DNA from: Salinivirgaceae bacterium | Lineage (GTDB): Bacteria > Bacteroidota > Bacteroidia > Bacteroidales > SZUA-534 | Assembly (NCBI GenBank): GCA_017645945.1 | Contig: JAGCNL010000051.1 | Span: 85,315 to 149,314, forward strand | Direction: 5' to 3' | Length of the DNA stretch: 64,000 nt | Shown here: one piece after another, positions 35,040-43,847 of the stretch | How the letters are laid out: every line of letters begins with the position of its first letter | Numbering within the stretch: position 1 is the first letter of the stretch | Made by a program: the position numbers and the translations under genes | The notes under the pieces: model-generated | Database searches by the model: none | What the model was told of the DNA's origin: nothing | What the model saw: the letters and a program-made list of their open reading frames with translations, nothing else

Positions 35040-36493
35040 TGGAACTCAATAAGTTATTTGAAGATATAAAGGTTAAGCAGTGGATTGGCGACAAGAACGT
35101 CACCATTTCGGACATTGCCGCCGACTCACGCAAAGTGCAGAAAAACAGTCTGTTCATTGCCGTGCGCGGCGTGAACATCGACGGGCACAAGTTTATCGGA
35201 CAGGTGGTTGAGGCTGGCGCATCGGTTGTGGTGTGCGAGGAAGCGCCTGAAAACCAACCGAAAAACGTGCTTTTTGTGATTGTCGAGAACTCGGCAATCG
35301 CACTCGGGCAACTGGCATCGAACTGGTACGGACGTCCGTCGGAAAACCTGAAACTGGTGGGCATCACGGGCACCAACGGCAAGACCACAACCGTGACTCT
35401 GCTGCACCGAATGGCATCGCAACTGGGCTACAAGGCTGGTCTGCTCTCGACGGTGCGCAACATTGTGGGCACACGCGAGGTTGAGGCCACACAGACAACG
35501 CCCGACCCGCTGCAACTGCACCGCCTGCTGGCCGAAATGGTCGAGATTGGCTGCGACTACTGCTTTATGGAAGTGAGTTCGCACGCCGCACATCAGCACC
35601 GCATTGCTGGGCTGAAGTTTGCGGGCGCCATCTTCTCGAACCTGACGCAAGACCATCTGGACTATCACAAGACCTTTGCCGACTACCGCGACGCGAAGAA
35701 AATGTTCTTCGACGGGCTATCGGCCGACGCCTTCGCACTTGTGAACGCCGACGACCGCAACGGTCTGTTTATGCTGCAGAACTGCGCCGCACACAAGCAC
35801 ACCTACGCACTGCAGAAAATGGCCGATTTCCGCGCCAAAGTGCTGGAATCGAGTTTCGAAGGAATGCAACTCGAGATTGACGGCGTTGAGGTTTGGACAA
35901 GTTTCGTGGGCCGATTCAACGCCTACAACCTGCTGGCGGTTTACTCGGCTTCGGTGCTGCTCGGCTTCGACAAGACCGAAGTGCTGACCGTTTTGAGCAA
36001 ACTCGGTTCGGTTGACGGACGGTTTCAATGCCTACGCTCGAAAAGCGGCAAAACGGCCATTGTGGACTACGCTCACACGCCCGATGCTATTGAAAATGTG
36101 CTGAATACGATAAAAAATGTTACCGACGGCAACCACCAAATCATTACCGTGACGGGTGCTGGCGGCAACCGCGACAAAACCAAGCGCCCGATTATGGCGG
36201 CCATTGCCACCGAGTTGAGCGACAAGGTGATACTGACGTCGGACAATCCGCGCAACGAGCGCCCCGAAGACATCATTGCCGATATGAAGGCTGGCGTGCA
36301 ACCCGCTTACGCACAGCGCGTTCTGTGCATCACCGACCGCACCGAGGCCATCCGCACGGCGTGTATGCTGGCGCAGACGGGCGATGTGGTGCTGGTGGCT
36401 GGCAAGGGGCACGAGACCTATCAGGAAGTGAACGGCGTGAAGCACCATTTTGACGACCGCGAGGTGATTAAACAAATTTTTGACGAGGAATAA
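35039..36493 (+). CDS. murE: UDP-MurNAc-tripeptide synthetase MurE (meso-DAP adding)
   Basis: MurE adds the third residue to the peptidoglycan stem peptide using ATP in the cytoplasm. The 484-residue enzyme shows the Mur ligase ATP motif GITGTNGKTTT (about 108-118), the SSHA motif (MEVSSHAAHQHRI), the VDYAHTPDAIENVL motif and, decisive for substrate, DNPR at about 402-405, which in characterised MurE enzymes selects meso-diaminopimelate. This tells us the cell wall is of the DAP type. It overlaps ftsI by one base and is followed after 2 bp by mraY. Confidence 0.97.
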   Translation: MELNKLFEDIKVKQWIGDKNVTISDIAADSRKVQKNSLFIAVRGVNIDGHKFIGQVVEAGASVVVCEEAPENQPKNVLFVIVENSAIALGQLASNWYGRPSENLKLVGITGTNGKTTTVTLLHRMASQLGYKAGLLSTVRNIVGTREVEATQTTPDPLQLHRLLAEMVEIGCDYCFMEVSSHAAHQHRIAGLKFAGAIFSNLTQDHLDYHKTFADYRDAKKMFFDGLSADAFALVNADDRNGLFMLQNCAAHKHTYALQKMADFRAKVLESSFEGMQLEIDGVEVWTSFVGRFNAYNLLAVYSASVLLGFDKTEVLTVLSKLGSVDGRFQCLRSKSGKTAIVDYAHTPDAIENVLNTIKNVTDGNHQIITVTGAGGNRDKTKRPIMAAIATELSDKVILTSDNPRNERPEDIIADMKAGVQPAYAQRVLCITDRTEAIRTACMLAQTGDVVLVAGKGHETYQEVNGVKHHFDDREVIKQIFDEE

Positions 36494-36495
36494 AG

Positions 36496-37764
36496 ATGCT
36501 GTACTACTTTTTTGAATATCTGCAATCGTTCGATTTCCCTGGCGCGGGAATGTTCCACTACGTGTCGTTCCGCGCGATTCTGGCGCTGGTGATTTCGCTG
36601 CTTTTCTCGATGTGGATGGGCCGTAAGTTCATCGACTTTATGAAGAGCCGCAAGCACATTGAGGCTGCCCGCGACGCCGAAACCGACCCCTACGGCGTGC
36701 AGAAAAAGGGCGTTCCGTCGATGGGCGGCGTGGTGATTGTGGCGGCCATTGTGATTCCGTCGCTGCTGCTCTGCCAACTCGACAATATCTACGTTATTCT
36801 GCTGATTATTACCGCTTTGTGGTTCGGTACTCTGGGCTTCATCGACGATAAAATCAAACTTGGCGGAAACAAAGACGGTATGAAACCGCTGCACAAACTA
36901 ATCGGGCAGACGGTGCTTGGCTGCGCGGTTGGAATCGCCTTGTGGCAAAGTCCGCAAGCCGTTGTGTGCGAGACTGTTACCGAAAAGATTGTGAACGACA
37001 AGGTGGTGTATGAGAAGAGCGAGGCCCGCAAATCGACCGTGACCACAGTGCCGTTTGTTAAGAATAACAACCTTGACTACTACGAGGCGTTCGCCTGGCT
37101 GAAGAACGGCAAGGCAAAACGCGCCTGCGGCTGGATTCTGTTCATAATCGTCACCACGTTTGTGATTGCGGCTGTGTCGAACGGCGCCAACCTGAACGAC
37201 GGAATGGACGGAATGTGCGCTGGCAACTCGGCAATCATTGGCACGGCTCTGGGCATTCTGGCCTACGTGTCGGGCCATATACAATTCGCTTCGTACCTGA
37301 ACGTGATGTACATTCCTGGCACCGAAGAGATGCTGGTTTACCTGTGCGCTTTTGTGGGCGCGCTAATCGGCTTCCTGTGGCACAACGCCTATCCTGCCAA
37401 AGTGTTTATGGGCGATACGGGCAGCCTGGCCATCGGCGGAATCATCGCCGTAACGGCCATCATCATTCACAAGGAACTGCTGCTGCCGATACTCTGCGGA
37501 ATTTTCCTGCTCGAAGTGGTGTCGGTGATGCTGCAGACCAACTACGCCAAATACGGCAACAAGCGCGGGCTGAAACTGCGTGTGTTCAAACGCGCGCCGC
37601 TTCACGACCATTTCCGCGTGCTGCCGTCGCAACTTCAAGAAAACTTCAAGTACCTGATAACCAAACCCGAAGGCGCACTTCACGAGAATATGATTACGCT
37701 GCGTTTCTGGATTGTCACAATCATACTTGCGGCATTGACAATTATCACACTTAAAATCAGATAA
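36496..37764 (+). CDS. mraY: Phospho-MurNAc-pentapeptide transferase MraY
   Basis: MraY makes lipid I from UDP-MurNAc-pentapeptide and undecaprenyl phosphate in the inner membrane. The 422-residue protein has about ten helices and the key aspartate motifs: GFIDDKIK, NLNDGMDGMCAG and FMGDTGSLAIGG, plus the late HDHFRVLPSQ-like region (PLHDHFRVLPSQLQEN). It is longer than the E. coli enzyme (360), mainly because of a hydrophilic insert after VVCETVTEKIVNDKVVYEK, which is a known trait of Bacteroidota MraY. The stop overlaps the murD start (TAATG). Confidence 0.97.
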   Translation: MLYYFFEYLQSFDFPGAGMFHYVSFRAILALVISLLFSMWMGRKFIDFMKSRKHIEAARDAETDPYGVQKKGVPSMGGVVIVAAIVIPSLLLCQLDNIYVILLIITALWFGTLGFIDDKIKLGGNKDGMKPLHKLIGQTVLGCAVGIALWQSPQAVVCETVTEKIVNDKVVYEKSEARKSTVTTVPFVKNNNLDYYEAFAWLKNGKAKRACGWILFIIVTTFVIAAVSNGANLNDGMDGMCAGNSAIIGTALGILAYVSGHIQFASYLNVMYIPGTEEMLVYLCAFVGALIGFLWHNAYPAKVFMGDTGSLAIGGIIAVTAIIIHKELLLPILCGIFLLEVVSVMLQTNYAKYGNKRGLKLRVFKRAPLHDHFRVLPSQLQENFKYLITKPEGALHENMITLRFWIVTIILAALTIITLKIR

Positions 37765-39119
37765 TGAACGAGAACAAGAAACTGATGGTTGTGCTGGGTG
37801 CGGGCGAGAGCGGCGTGGGAACCGCCTTGCTGGCGCAGAAGAAGGGATACGCGGTTTTTGTGTCGGACTATGGAAAGATTGCCGACAAATACAAGGCCGT
37901 GCTCGACGAGCACAATATTGAATGGGAAGAAGGCCACCACACGCTGGAAAAGATTCTGACGGCGGCCGAAGTGATGAAAAGCCCTGGCATACCCGAGAAG
38001 GCGCCCGTGGTGAAGGCTCTGCACGAGCATAACATTCCGATTGTGAGCGAGATAGAGTTCGCCGCACGCTACACCAATGCAAAAATGATTTGCATCACGG
38101 GCAGCAACGGCAAGACCACCACCACGCTCTTGACCTACGAGATTCTGAAGCGTGCGGGCCTGAACGTGGGCCTTGGCGGCAACGTGGGCAAGAGTTTCGC
38201 CTGGCAGGTGGCCGACTGCAATTTCGACTATTACGTGCTGGAATTGAGCAGTTTCCAACTCGACAATATGTACAAGTTCAAGGCCGATGTGGCGATTCTG
38301 ATGAACGTCACACCCGACCACCTGGACCGCTACGAGTACAAGTTCGAAAACTATCTGAACTCGAAGTTCCGCATCATCCAAAATATGGATAAGAACGGCT
38401 ACTTCATCTACTGCGACGACGACCCCGCAACGCTCGAGAAAATTGCCACGCTGACGCCCGAAACCAACTGGGTACCGTTCAGCATTGAGCACAGCGTGGC
38501 TTGCGGCGCCGACCTTACCGACAACGGACAAACTTTTAACATTCATCTTAATACCATAAACGACTTCACTATGAATATCAACGACTTATCATTAAGCGGA
38601 AAGCACAACACCTACAACTCAATGGCCGCAGCAGTGGCCGCCAACGTGCTGAACATCAGAAAAGAGACCATTCGCGAGTGCCTGACAAGTTTCAAGGGCG
38701 TTGAGCACCGCCTTGAGCCTGTGCTGAAGGTGCATCAGATTGAGTTCATCAACGACTCGAAGGCCACTAACGTGAACAGCGCCTGGTACGCACTCGAGAG
38801 TATGAAGCGCCCAACCATCTGGATTGTGGGCGGCACCGACAAGGGCAATGACTACTCGACTCTGATTCCGCTTGTGAAACAGAAAGTTAAGGCCATCATC
38901 TGCCTTGGCGTCGATAACTCGAAGATTCACGCCGCTTTCGACGGAATTGTTGAGCATATTGTTGATACACAGTCGATGGAACAAGCCGTGAAGTCGGCCT
39001 ACTATATGGGCACCGACGGCGACGCCGTGCTGCTCTCGCCCTGCTGCGCAAGTTTCGACCTGTTCGAGAACTACGAAGACCGCGGACGGCAGTTCAAAGC
39101 AGCGGTGAGAAATTTATGA
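37764..39119 (+). CDS. murD: UDP-MurNAc-L-alanine:D-glutamate ligase MurD
   Basis: MurD adds D-glutamate to UDP-MurNAc-L-alanine. The 451-residue protein has the N-terminal nucleotide-sugar domain (VVLGAGESGVGTALLAQKKG), the ATP loop CITGSNGKTTTTLLTYEIL, NVTPDHLDRYEYK, FKGVEHRLEPVLKV and NDSKATNVNSAWYALES. Translation is probably coupled to mraY through the TAATG overlap. The stop codon (TGA, 39117-39119) opens directly into a TTAGGAGTTAGGAATTA repeat, the first sizeable gap in the cluster. Confidence 0.97.
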   Translation: MNENKKLMVVLGAGESGVGTALLAQKKGYAVFVSDYGKIADKYKAVLDEHNIEWEEGHHTLEKILTAAEVMKSPGIPEKAPVVKALHEHNIPIVSEIEFAARYTNAKMICITGSNGKTTTTLLTYEILKRAGLNVGLGGNVGKSFAWQVADCNFDYYVLELSSFQLDNMYKFKADVAILMNVTPDHLDRYEYKFENYLNSKFRIIQNMDKNGYFIYCDDDPATLEKIATLTPETNWVPFSIEHSVACGADLTDNGQTFNIHLNTINDFTMNINDLSLSGKHNTYNSMAAAVAANVLNIRKETIRECLTSFKGVEHRLEPVLKVHQIEFINDSKATNVNSAWYALESMKRPTIWIVGGTDKGNDYSTLIPLVKQKVKAIICLGVDNSKIHAAFDGIVEHIVDTQSMEQAVKSAYYMGTDGDAVLLSPCCASFDLFENYEDRGRQFKAAVRNL

Positions 39120-39232
39120 TTTAGGAGTTAGGAATTACAAAGTCATTTATGTGTTGACGATATACAACAAGATAATGATAATCTGAAGTCAAAAAAGGGC
39201 TCAAAGCTCATTGCTCAAAGCTGATAGCTGAT
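39118..39232 (+). repeat. Degenerate repeats between murD and ftsW
   Basis: The gap starts with the 17-bp TTAGGAGTTAGGAATTA (39121-39137), identical to the copy at 24102-24118. It holds ATCTGAAGTC (39181-39190), the complement of the GACTTCAGA motif at 24130. It ends with CTCAAAGCTCATTGCTCAAAG and AGCTGATAGCTGAT repeats (39200-39232) touching the ftsW ATG. No promoter was recognised. Confidence 0.6.
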
Positions 39233-40429
39233 ATGAAAGAGAAGTTCCAGAAATATTTCAAAGGCGACACCACGATATGGATTATCGTGTTTCTGCTGTC
39301 GATTGTGTCGATGCTGACCGTGTATAGCGCCACGGGCACATTGGCTTACAAGAAGATGGGCGGGAACACCTTGTTCTATCTCATGCGCCACGGGGGCTTC
39401 CTTTTGTTCGGAATAGGAATCATCTGGGTTATCCACCGAATCGATTTCCGCATCTTCAAAAAACTCACCAAACTGCTGCTCTACTTGAGCGTCGGGCTGC
39501 TGGTTTTCACGCTGTTGAGCGGTGTGAGCCTGAACTCTGCTTCGCGGTGGGTATCGATTATGGGTGTGCAGTTCCAGACATCCGATTTGGCGAAAGTAAC
39601 ACTGGTGATGTACGTGGCCATGGTTTTGGGCGACAACCAGGAAAGGATTGACGACCCCAACGCCGCCTTCTGGCCGATAGTAAAATGGGTTGGGCTCATC
39701 TGTCTGCTCATCTTCCCTGCCAACTTCTCGACGGCAGCCATGCTGTTCTTCATCTGCTGCATACTGATGTTCATTGGCGGCATCAAAATCAAACTGCTGG
39801 CAAAACTCATCGGCTGCATTGTGGCTGGACTGGCCGTGCTGCTGCTTCTGGCCTACGCGGTGCCGCAGATTCGCAGCATCGGACGTGTTGAAACATGGAT
39901 GGGCCGCGTTGAGAGTTTTGTAGGCATTGGCGAGCACAGCGATGCCGAACACGATTTCCAGGCCGACCACTCGAAGATGGCCATCGTTCACGGCGGCATC
40001 ATGGGCCAGGGACCAGGCAACAGCACACAGCGCAACTTCCTACCGCACCCCTATTCCGACTTCATCTACGCCATCATTGTGGAAGAGTTCGGCATTGTGG
40101 GCGGAATGGGAATCATTCTGCTCTACCTATGGCTATTCTCGCGCATAAGGGTGGTTGTGAAGGGCTGCCGAAGTGCGTTTGGCACGTTCTTGTGCATCGG
40201 GCTGGGCATAAGCCTTATCATTCAGGCATTCATCAATATGGGTGTGGCTGTCAACATCTTCCCTGTGACGGGACAGACGCTGCCGCTGGTGAGTATGGGC
40301 GGAACGTCGGTGGTGTTCACCAGCATTGCCATCGGGGTGATTCTGAACGTGAGCCGCCACACTGACGGCGGCGACCTTGCAACACAGGAAGCAACTATCG
40401 ATAATTCAAGTAAAACAACTGATAATTAG
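39233..40429 (+). CDS. ftsW: Septal glycosyltransferase FtsW (SEDS family)
   Basis: FtsW polymerises lipid II into septal glycan strands in complex with FtsI. The 398-residue protein has about ten membrane helices (for example WIIVFLLSIVSMLTVYSATG, FLLFGIGIIWVIHRID) and SEDS landmarks: NSASRWVSIMGVQFQTSDLA, HGGIMGQGPGNSTQRNFLPH followed by PYSDFIYAIIVEEFG, and the closing PVTGQTLPLVSMGGTSVVF. The start ATG is directly behind degenerate repeats, and murG follows after 4 bp. Confidence 0.96.
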   Translation: MKEKFQKYFKGDTTIWIIVFLLSIVSMLTVYSATGTLAYKKMGGNTLFYLMRHGGFLLFGIGIIWVIHRIDFRIFKKLTKLLLYLSVGLLVFTLLSGVSLNSASRWVSIMGVQFQTSDLAKVTLVMYVAMVLGDNQERIDDPNAAFWPIVKWVGLICLLIFPANFSTAAMLFFICCILMFIGGIKIKLLAKLIGCIVAGLAVLLLLAYAVPQIRSIGRVETWMGRVESFVGIGEHSDAEHDFQADHSKMAIVHGGIMGQGPGNSTQRNFLPHPYSDFIYAIIVEEFGIVGGMGIILLYLWLFSRIRVVVKGCRSAFGTFLCIGLGISLIIQAFINMGVAVNIFPVTGQTLPLVSMGGTSVVFTSIAIGVILNVSRHTDGGDLATQEATIDNSSKTTDN

Positions 40430-40433
40430 CATT

Positions 40434-41540
40434 ATGGATAAGAAACGGTACATAATCAGCGGCGGCGGAACGGGCGGACACATCTTCCCCGCGATATCAA
40501 TTGCAAGAGCCATCAAGCGGCACGACCCCACGGCCGAAATTCTGTTTGTGGGCGCTCACAACCGCATGGAAATGGAAAAAGTGCCTGCCGCAGGCTTCAA
40601 GATTGTGGGCCTGCCCATTGCAGGACTGCAGCGCGGCTCAATTGGCAAGAATCTGACCTTTCTGCCCAAACTTTTCGTGAGTCTGCACAAGTGCCGCAGC
40701 ATTCTGCGCGAGTTCAAACCCAACGCCGTGGTTGGTGTGGGCGGCTACGCAAGCGGCCCGCTGCTCTACACAGCGCAACGCATGAAAATTCCGACACTGA
40801 TTCAAGAGCAGAACAGTTACGCTGGCTTGACCAACAAACTGCTGGCCAAGCGCGCCAACCGCATCTGCGTGGCCTACGAAGGAATGGACCGCTTTTTCCC
40901 TGCCGAAAAGATTGTGCTCACTGGCAACCCCGTGCGACAGGACCTGCAGGAAATAAAGCCGAACCTGCCCGAAGCCTTCAAGTTCTTCAACTTGAGCCAG
41001 GGGGCAAACGTCAAGACTCTGCTTGTGATTGGCGGAAGCCTTGGCGCACGCACCATCAACGAGTGCATCGGCAACAATCTCGACCTGCTCATCCGCAAGA
41101 AGATTCAAGTCATCTGGCAGACAGGAAAATACTACTACGAGCGCGCACTTGAAGAAGCCGCGCAGTACAACAGCAAGAACATCCACGTCTACCCGTTCAT
41201 CAACCGCATGGACTACGCCTACTCGGTGGCCGACGCCATCATTTCGCGTGCTGGCGCAGGAACCATTTCCGAACTCTGCCTGGTGGGCAAACCTGTCATT
41301 CTGGTGCCGTCGCCCAATGTGGCCGAAGACCATCAGACCAAAAACGCGATGGCTCTGGTGAAGAACAGCGCCGCGCTGATGGTGACTGACAAGGAAGCAC
41401 CCGACTCGCTTGTATCGCAAATCATTCATCTGCTTGAGCAAGACGAGCAGCAGGTGCGTTTGCGCATCAATATCAAGAAGATGGCTCTGCCGAACGCCGA
41501 CGAAGTCATCTGCAACGAAGTACTGAAAATCGCATTATGA
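40434..41540 (+). CDS. murG: Lipid II synthase MurG (GlcNAc transferase)
   Basis: MurG transfers GlcNAc from UDP-GlcNAc to lipid I at the cytoplasmic membrane face. The 368-residue GT28 enzyme shows the N-terminal glycine loop SGGGTGGHIFPAISIARAI, the second loop VVGVGGYASGP, IQEQNSYAGLTNKLLAKRA, the donor-site VIGGSLGARTINEC and SRAGAGTISELCLVGKPVIL. The frame is open from 40377, inside ftsW, but the ATG at 40434 starts the family-typical MDKKRYIISGGG. The stop overlaps murC by 4 bp (ATGA). Confidence 0.97.
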   Translation: MDKKRYIISGGGTGGHIFPAISIARAIKRHDPTAEILFVGAHNRMEMEKVPAAGFKIVGLPIAGLQRGSIGKNLTFLPKLFVSLHKCRSILREFKPNAVVGVGGYASGPLLYTAQRMKIPTLIQEQNSYAGLTNKLLAKRANRICVAYEGMDRFFPAEKIVLTGNPVRQDLQEIKPNLPEAFKFFNLSQGANVKTLLVIGGSLGARTINECIGNNLDLLIRKKIQVIWQTGKYYYERALEEAAQYNSKNIHVYPFINRMDYAYSVADAIISRAGAGTISELCLVGKPVILVPSPNVAEDHQTKNAMALVKNSAALMVTDKEAPDSLVSQIIHLLEQDEQQVRLRINIKKMALPNADEVICNEVLKIAL

Positions 41541-42916
41541 AGAGACTGACTGACTATAATAAAGTGTTTTTTGTAGGCATCGGCGGAATCGGAATGAGCG
41601 CTCTGGCCCAATGGTTTATGCGCACTGGCTACACCGTCGGCGGCTACGACCGATCATCGTCGGACATCACCGTAAGGCTTGAAGCCGATGGCGCGCTCAC
41701 AACTTTCGACGACAGCACCGACACCATTGCCGATGTGTTCAAGACCGATGTGGCCACAACTTTGGTGGTTTACACACCAGCCATCCCCGCCGATAGCGAG
41801 ATACTTAACTTCTTCAAAACCAGCGGCTACGATGTGGTGAAACGCTCGGTGGCGCTTGGCATCATCGCGCAAGACAGTTACGCGGCCTGCATTGCTGGAA
41901 CGCACGGCAAAACATCGATTTCGACCATGACAACCTGCATTCTGGACCAGACACAGGTTGGCGTGAACGCTTTCCTGGGCGGCATCAGCAAGAATTTCAA
42001 TACCAACGTGGTCATCAAGTCGGAATCGCCGTGGGTGGTGATTGAAGCCGATGAGTTCGACCGCTCGTTCCTGACACTCTACCCCACCATCGCGCTCATC
42101 AGCGCCATGGATGCCGACCATCTCGACATCTACGGCAACAAGGCCGAAGTTGAGAAGGCTTTCGCAAAATTCGTGGGCCAGGTGAAAACCGACGGCGTGG
42201 TGATTATCAAAAAAGGCGTGAAACTCGACCACAAGGCCAATGCGGGCGTGCGCTACTACTCGTATGCGCTCGACTCGGAAGCCGATTTCTACGCGCGCAA
42301 CATCCATATTGAGAACGGTGAGTACGTGTTCGACATTGTGACACCTAACGGTGTGATTTCCAATGTCAAACTTGGAATGCCTGCACTCTACAACGTTGAG
42401 AATGCTGTGGCAGCAACGGCTGTGGCGATGTTTGCGGGTGCGTCAGAGAATGAGATTCGTTTCGGTCTTGCAGGATACGCTGGTGTGCGCCGCCGCTTCG
42501 ACGTGCGTTTCAAAAATGCCGACCTGGTCTTCATCGACGACTACGCCCATCACCCCGAAGAAATCAAGGCATGTCTGCGCTCGGTGCGCGATTTCTACCC
42601 TGGCAAGCCCGTAACGGTGATGTTCCAACCGCACCTTTACAGTCGCACACGCGATTTTGCTGACGAATTTGCCGCGGCGCTCGATATGGCCGACCGCGTC
42701 ATCATAACCGACATCTACCCCGCCCGCGAACTGCCGATTGAAGGCGTTTCGAGCGAGATGATTTTGGAACGCATGAAACTGAAAGACAAAATGTTCTGCC
42801 CGTTCAGCAAATTGAAGGACGAAGCGGTGAAAATCAAGTCGGGTGTGCTGCTCACCATGGGCGCAGGCAACATCGACACACTGATTGAACCGATACATCA
42901 GGCGATGATTAAATAA
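41537..42916 (+). CDS. murC: UDP-MurNAc:L-alanine ligase MurC
   Basis: MurC adds the first residue, L-alanine, to UDP-MurNAc. The 459-residue protein shows VFFVGIGGIGMSALAQWFM, the ATP loop AGTHGKTSISTMTT, EADEFDRSFLTLYP, DYAHHPEEIKACL and QPHLYSRTRDFADEFA. It is slightly shorter than the E. coli enzyme (491), as common in this phylum. Its start overlaps murG. A 124-bp purine-rich low-complexity gap separates it from ftsQ. Confidence 0.96.
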   Translation: MKRLTDYNKVFFVGIGGIGMSALAQWFMRTGYTVGGYDRSSSDITVRLEADGALTTFDDSTDTIADVFKTDVATTLVVYTPAIPADSEILNFFKTSGYDVVKRSVALGIIAQDSYAACIAGTHGKTSISTMTTCILDQTQVGVNAFLGGISKNFNTNVVIKSESPWVVIEADEFDRSFLTLYPTIALISAMDADHLDIYGNKAEVEKAFAKFVGQVKTDGVVIIKKGVKLDHKANAGVRYYSYALDSEADFYARNIHIENGEYVFDIVTPNGVISNVKLGMPALYNVENAVAATAVAMFAGASENEIRFGLAGYAGVRRRFDVRFKNADLVFIDDYAHHPEEIKACLRSVRDFYPGKPVTVMFQPHLYSRTRDFADEFAAALDMADRVIITDIYPARELPIEGVSSEMILERMKLKDKMFCPFSKLKDEAVKIKSGVLLTMGAGNIDTLIEPIHQAMIK

Positions 42917-43040
42917 AGGTGAGAGGTAAGAGATAAAAGTGTAATGAGTAAAGAGTAATGAGGTTGAGAAAGTTGAGAAGGGCGGGAAGCTAAACCATCT
43001 AAACAGCGAAGCGCTAAACTCTAAACGTTAAACAATAAAA
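42917..43040 (+). repeat. Purine-rich degenerate repeat gap between murC and ftsQ
   Basis: The gap is built of short recurring words: GAGGTAAGAGATAAAAGTG, then GTAATGAGTAAAGAGTAATG and TTGAGAAAGTTGAGAAG, then CTAAACTCTAAACGTTAAAC before the ftsQ ATG. CTAAACTCTAAAC recurs, on the opposite strand, just after ftsZ. Nothing else (no hairpin, no clear promoter) was seen. Confidence 0.6.
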
Positions 43041-43844
43041 ATGAAAGAAAAACTGAAAACGGCGATTGTTTGGACACTGCTTGGGGGTTACCTGGTGGCG
43101 GTGCTCTGGATTGTGGGCGGCGAGACCGAGAAAGTCCGCGTCAACGCTGTTTCAGTGCGCATCAGCGACAACTCTCACAACAAATTCATAACCGAATCGG
43201 ACGTTACGCAAGCGCTTGAGAAAGAGAATATTAAACTGATTGGACAACTGATGGATTCCGTCAACATCCACTATCTGGAAGACATCTTGACGCACAACAA
43301 CAAGTCAATCAGCCGCGCCGAAGTGTTCCGCACGGTGTACGGCGAGATTGGCGTGAACGTTGAGCAGCGGCGCCCCGTCATGCGCATCATCAACCCCAAC
43401 GGCGACAGTTACTATGTTGACGACAACGGCCAGGTGATGCCGTTGAGCAAGAAATACACGGCGCACGTGATTATAGTGAGCGGCAACCTCAACGAGCCAT
43501 ACATGGACCACGTGGGCGAAAATCTACGCAGCAATCAGTCGAAAGCCGATAAATCGACTGGTGAACTGCTTCCCGACCTGTACCGTTTGGTGCAATTCAT
43601 CAACGGCAGCAAGTTCTGGAAGGCTCAGATTGAGCAGATTTACATCAATCAGAAAAAAGAGATTGAGCTGGTGCCGCGTGTGGGCAACCACACCATAATT
43701 CTGGGCTCGGTTGACGACCTGCGGGAGAAGTTCGAGAACCTTGAAGCCTTCTACGAACAAGGCCTCTCGAAATACGGATGGAACAAATACAAAACGATAA
43801 ATCTTAAATTTAAAAATCAAATAGTTTGTACTAAAAGGACTTAG
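43041..43844 (+). CDS. ftsQ: Cell division protein FtsQ
   Basis: FtsQ is a bitopic divisome protein linking early and late components through a periplasmic POTRA domain. The 267-residue protein has one N-terminal membrane helix (AIVWTLLGGYLVAVLWIVGG). A POTRA-like segment follows with SRAEVFRTVYGEIGVNVEQR and RPVMRIINPNGDSYYVDDNG, then the FtsQ/DivIB beta-domain (KIEQIYINQ region; ELVPRVGNHTIILGSVDDLR). The sequence is divergent, as usual for Bacteroidota, so position between murC and ftsA contributes to the call. ftsA starts 3 bp downstream. Confidence 0.9.
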   Translation: MKEKLKTAIVWTLLGGYLVAVLWIVGGETEKVRVNAVSVRISDNSHNKFITESDVTQALEKENIKLIGQLMDSVNIHYLEDILTHNNKSISRAEVFRTVYGEIGVNVEQRRPVMRIINPNGDSYYVDDNGQVMPLSKKYTAHVIIVSGNLNEPYMDHVGENLRSNQSKADKSTGELLPDLYRLVQFINGSKFWKAQIEQIYINQKKEIELVPRVGNHTIILGSVDDLREKFENLEAFYEQGLSKYGWNKYKTINLKFKNQIVCTKRT

Positions 43845-43847
43845 GGT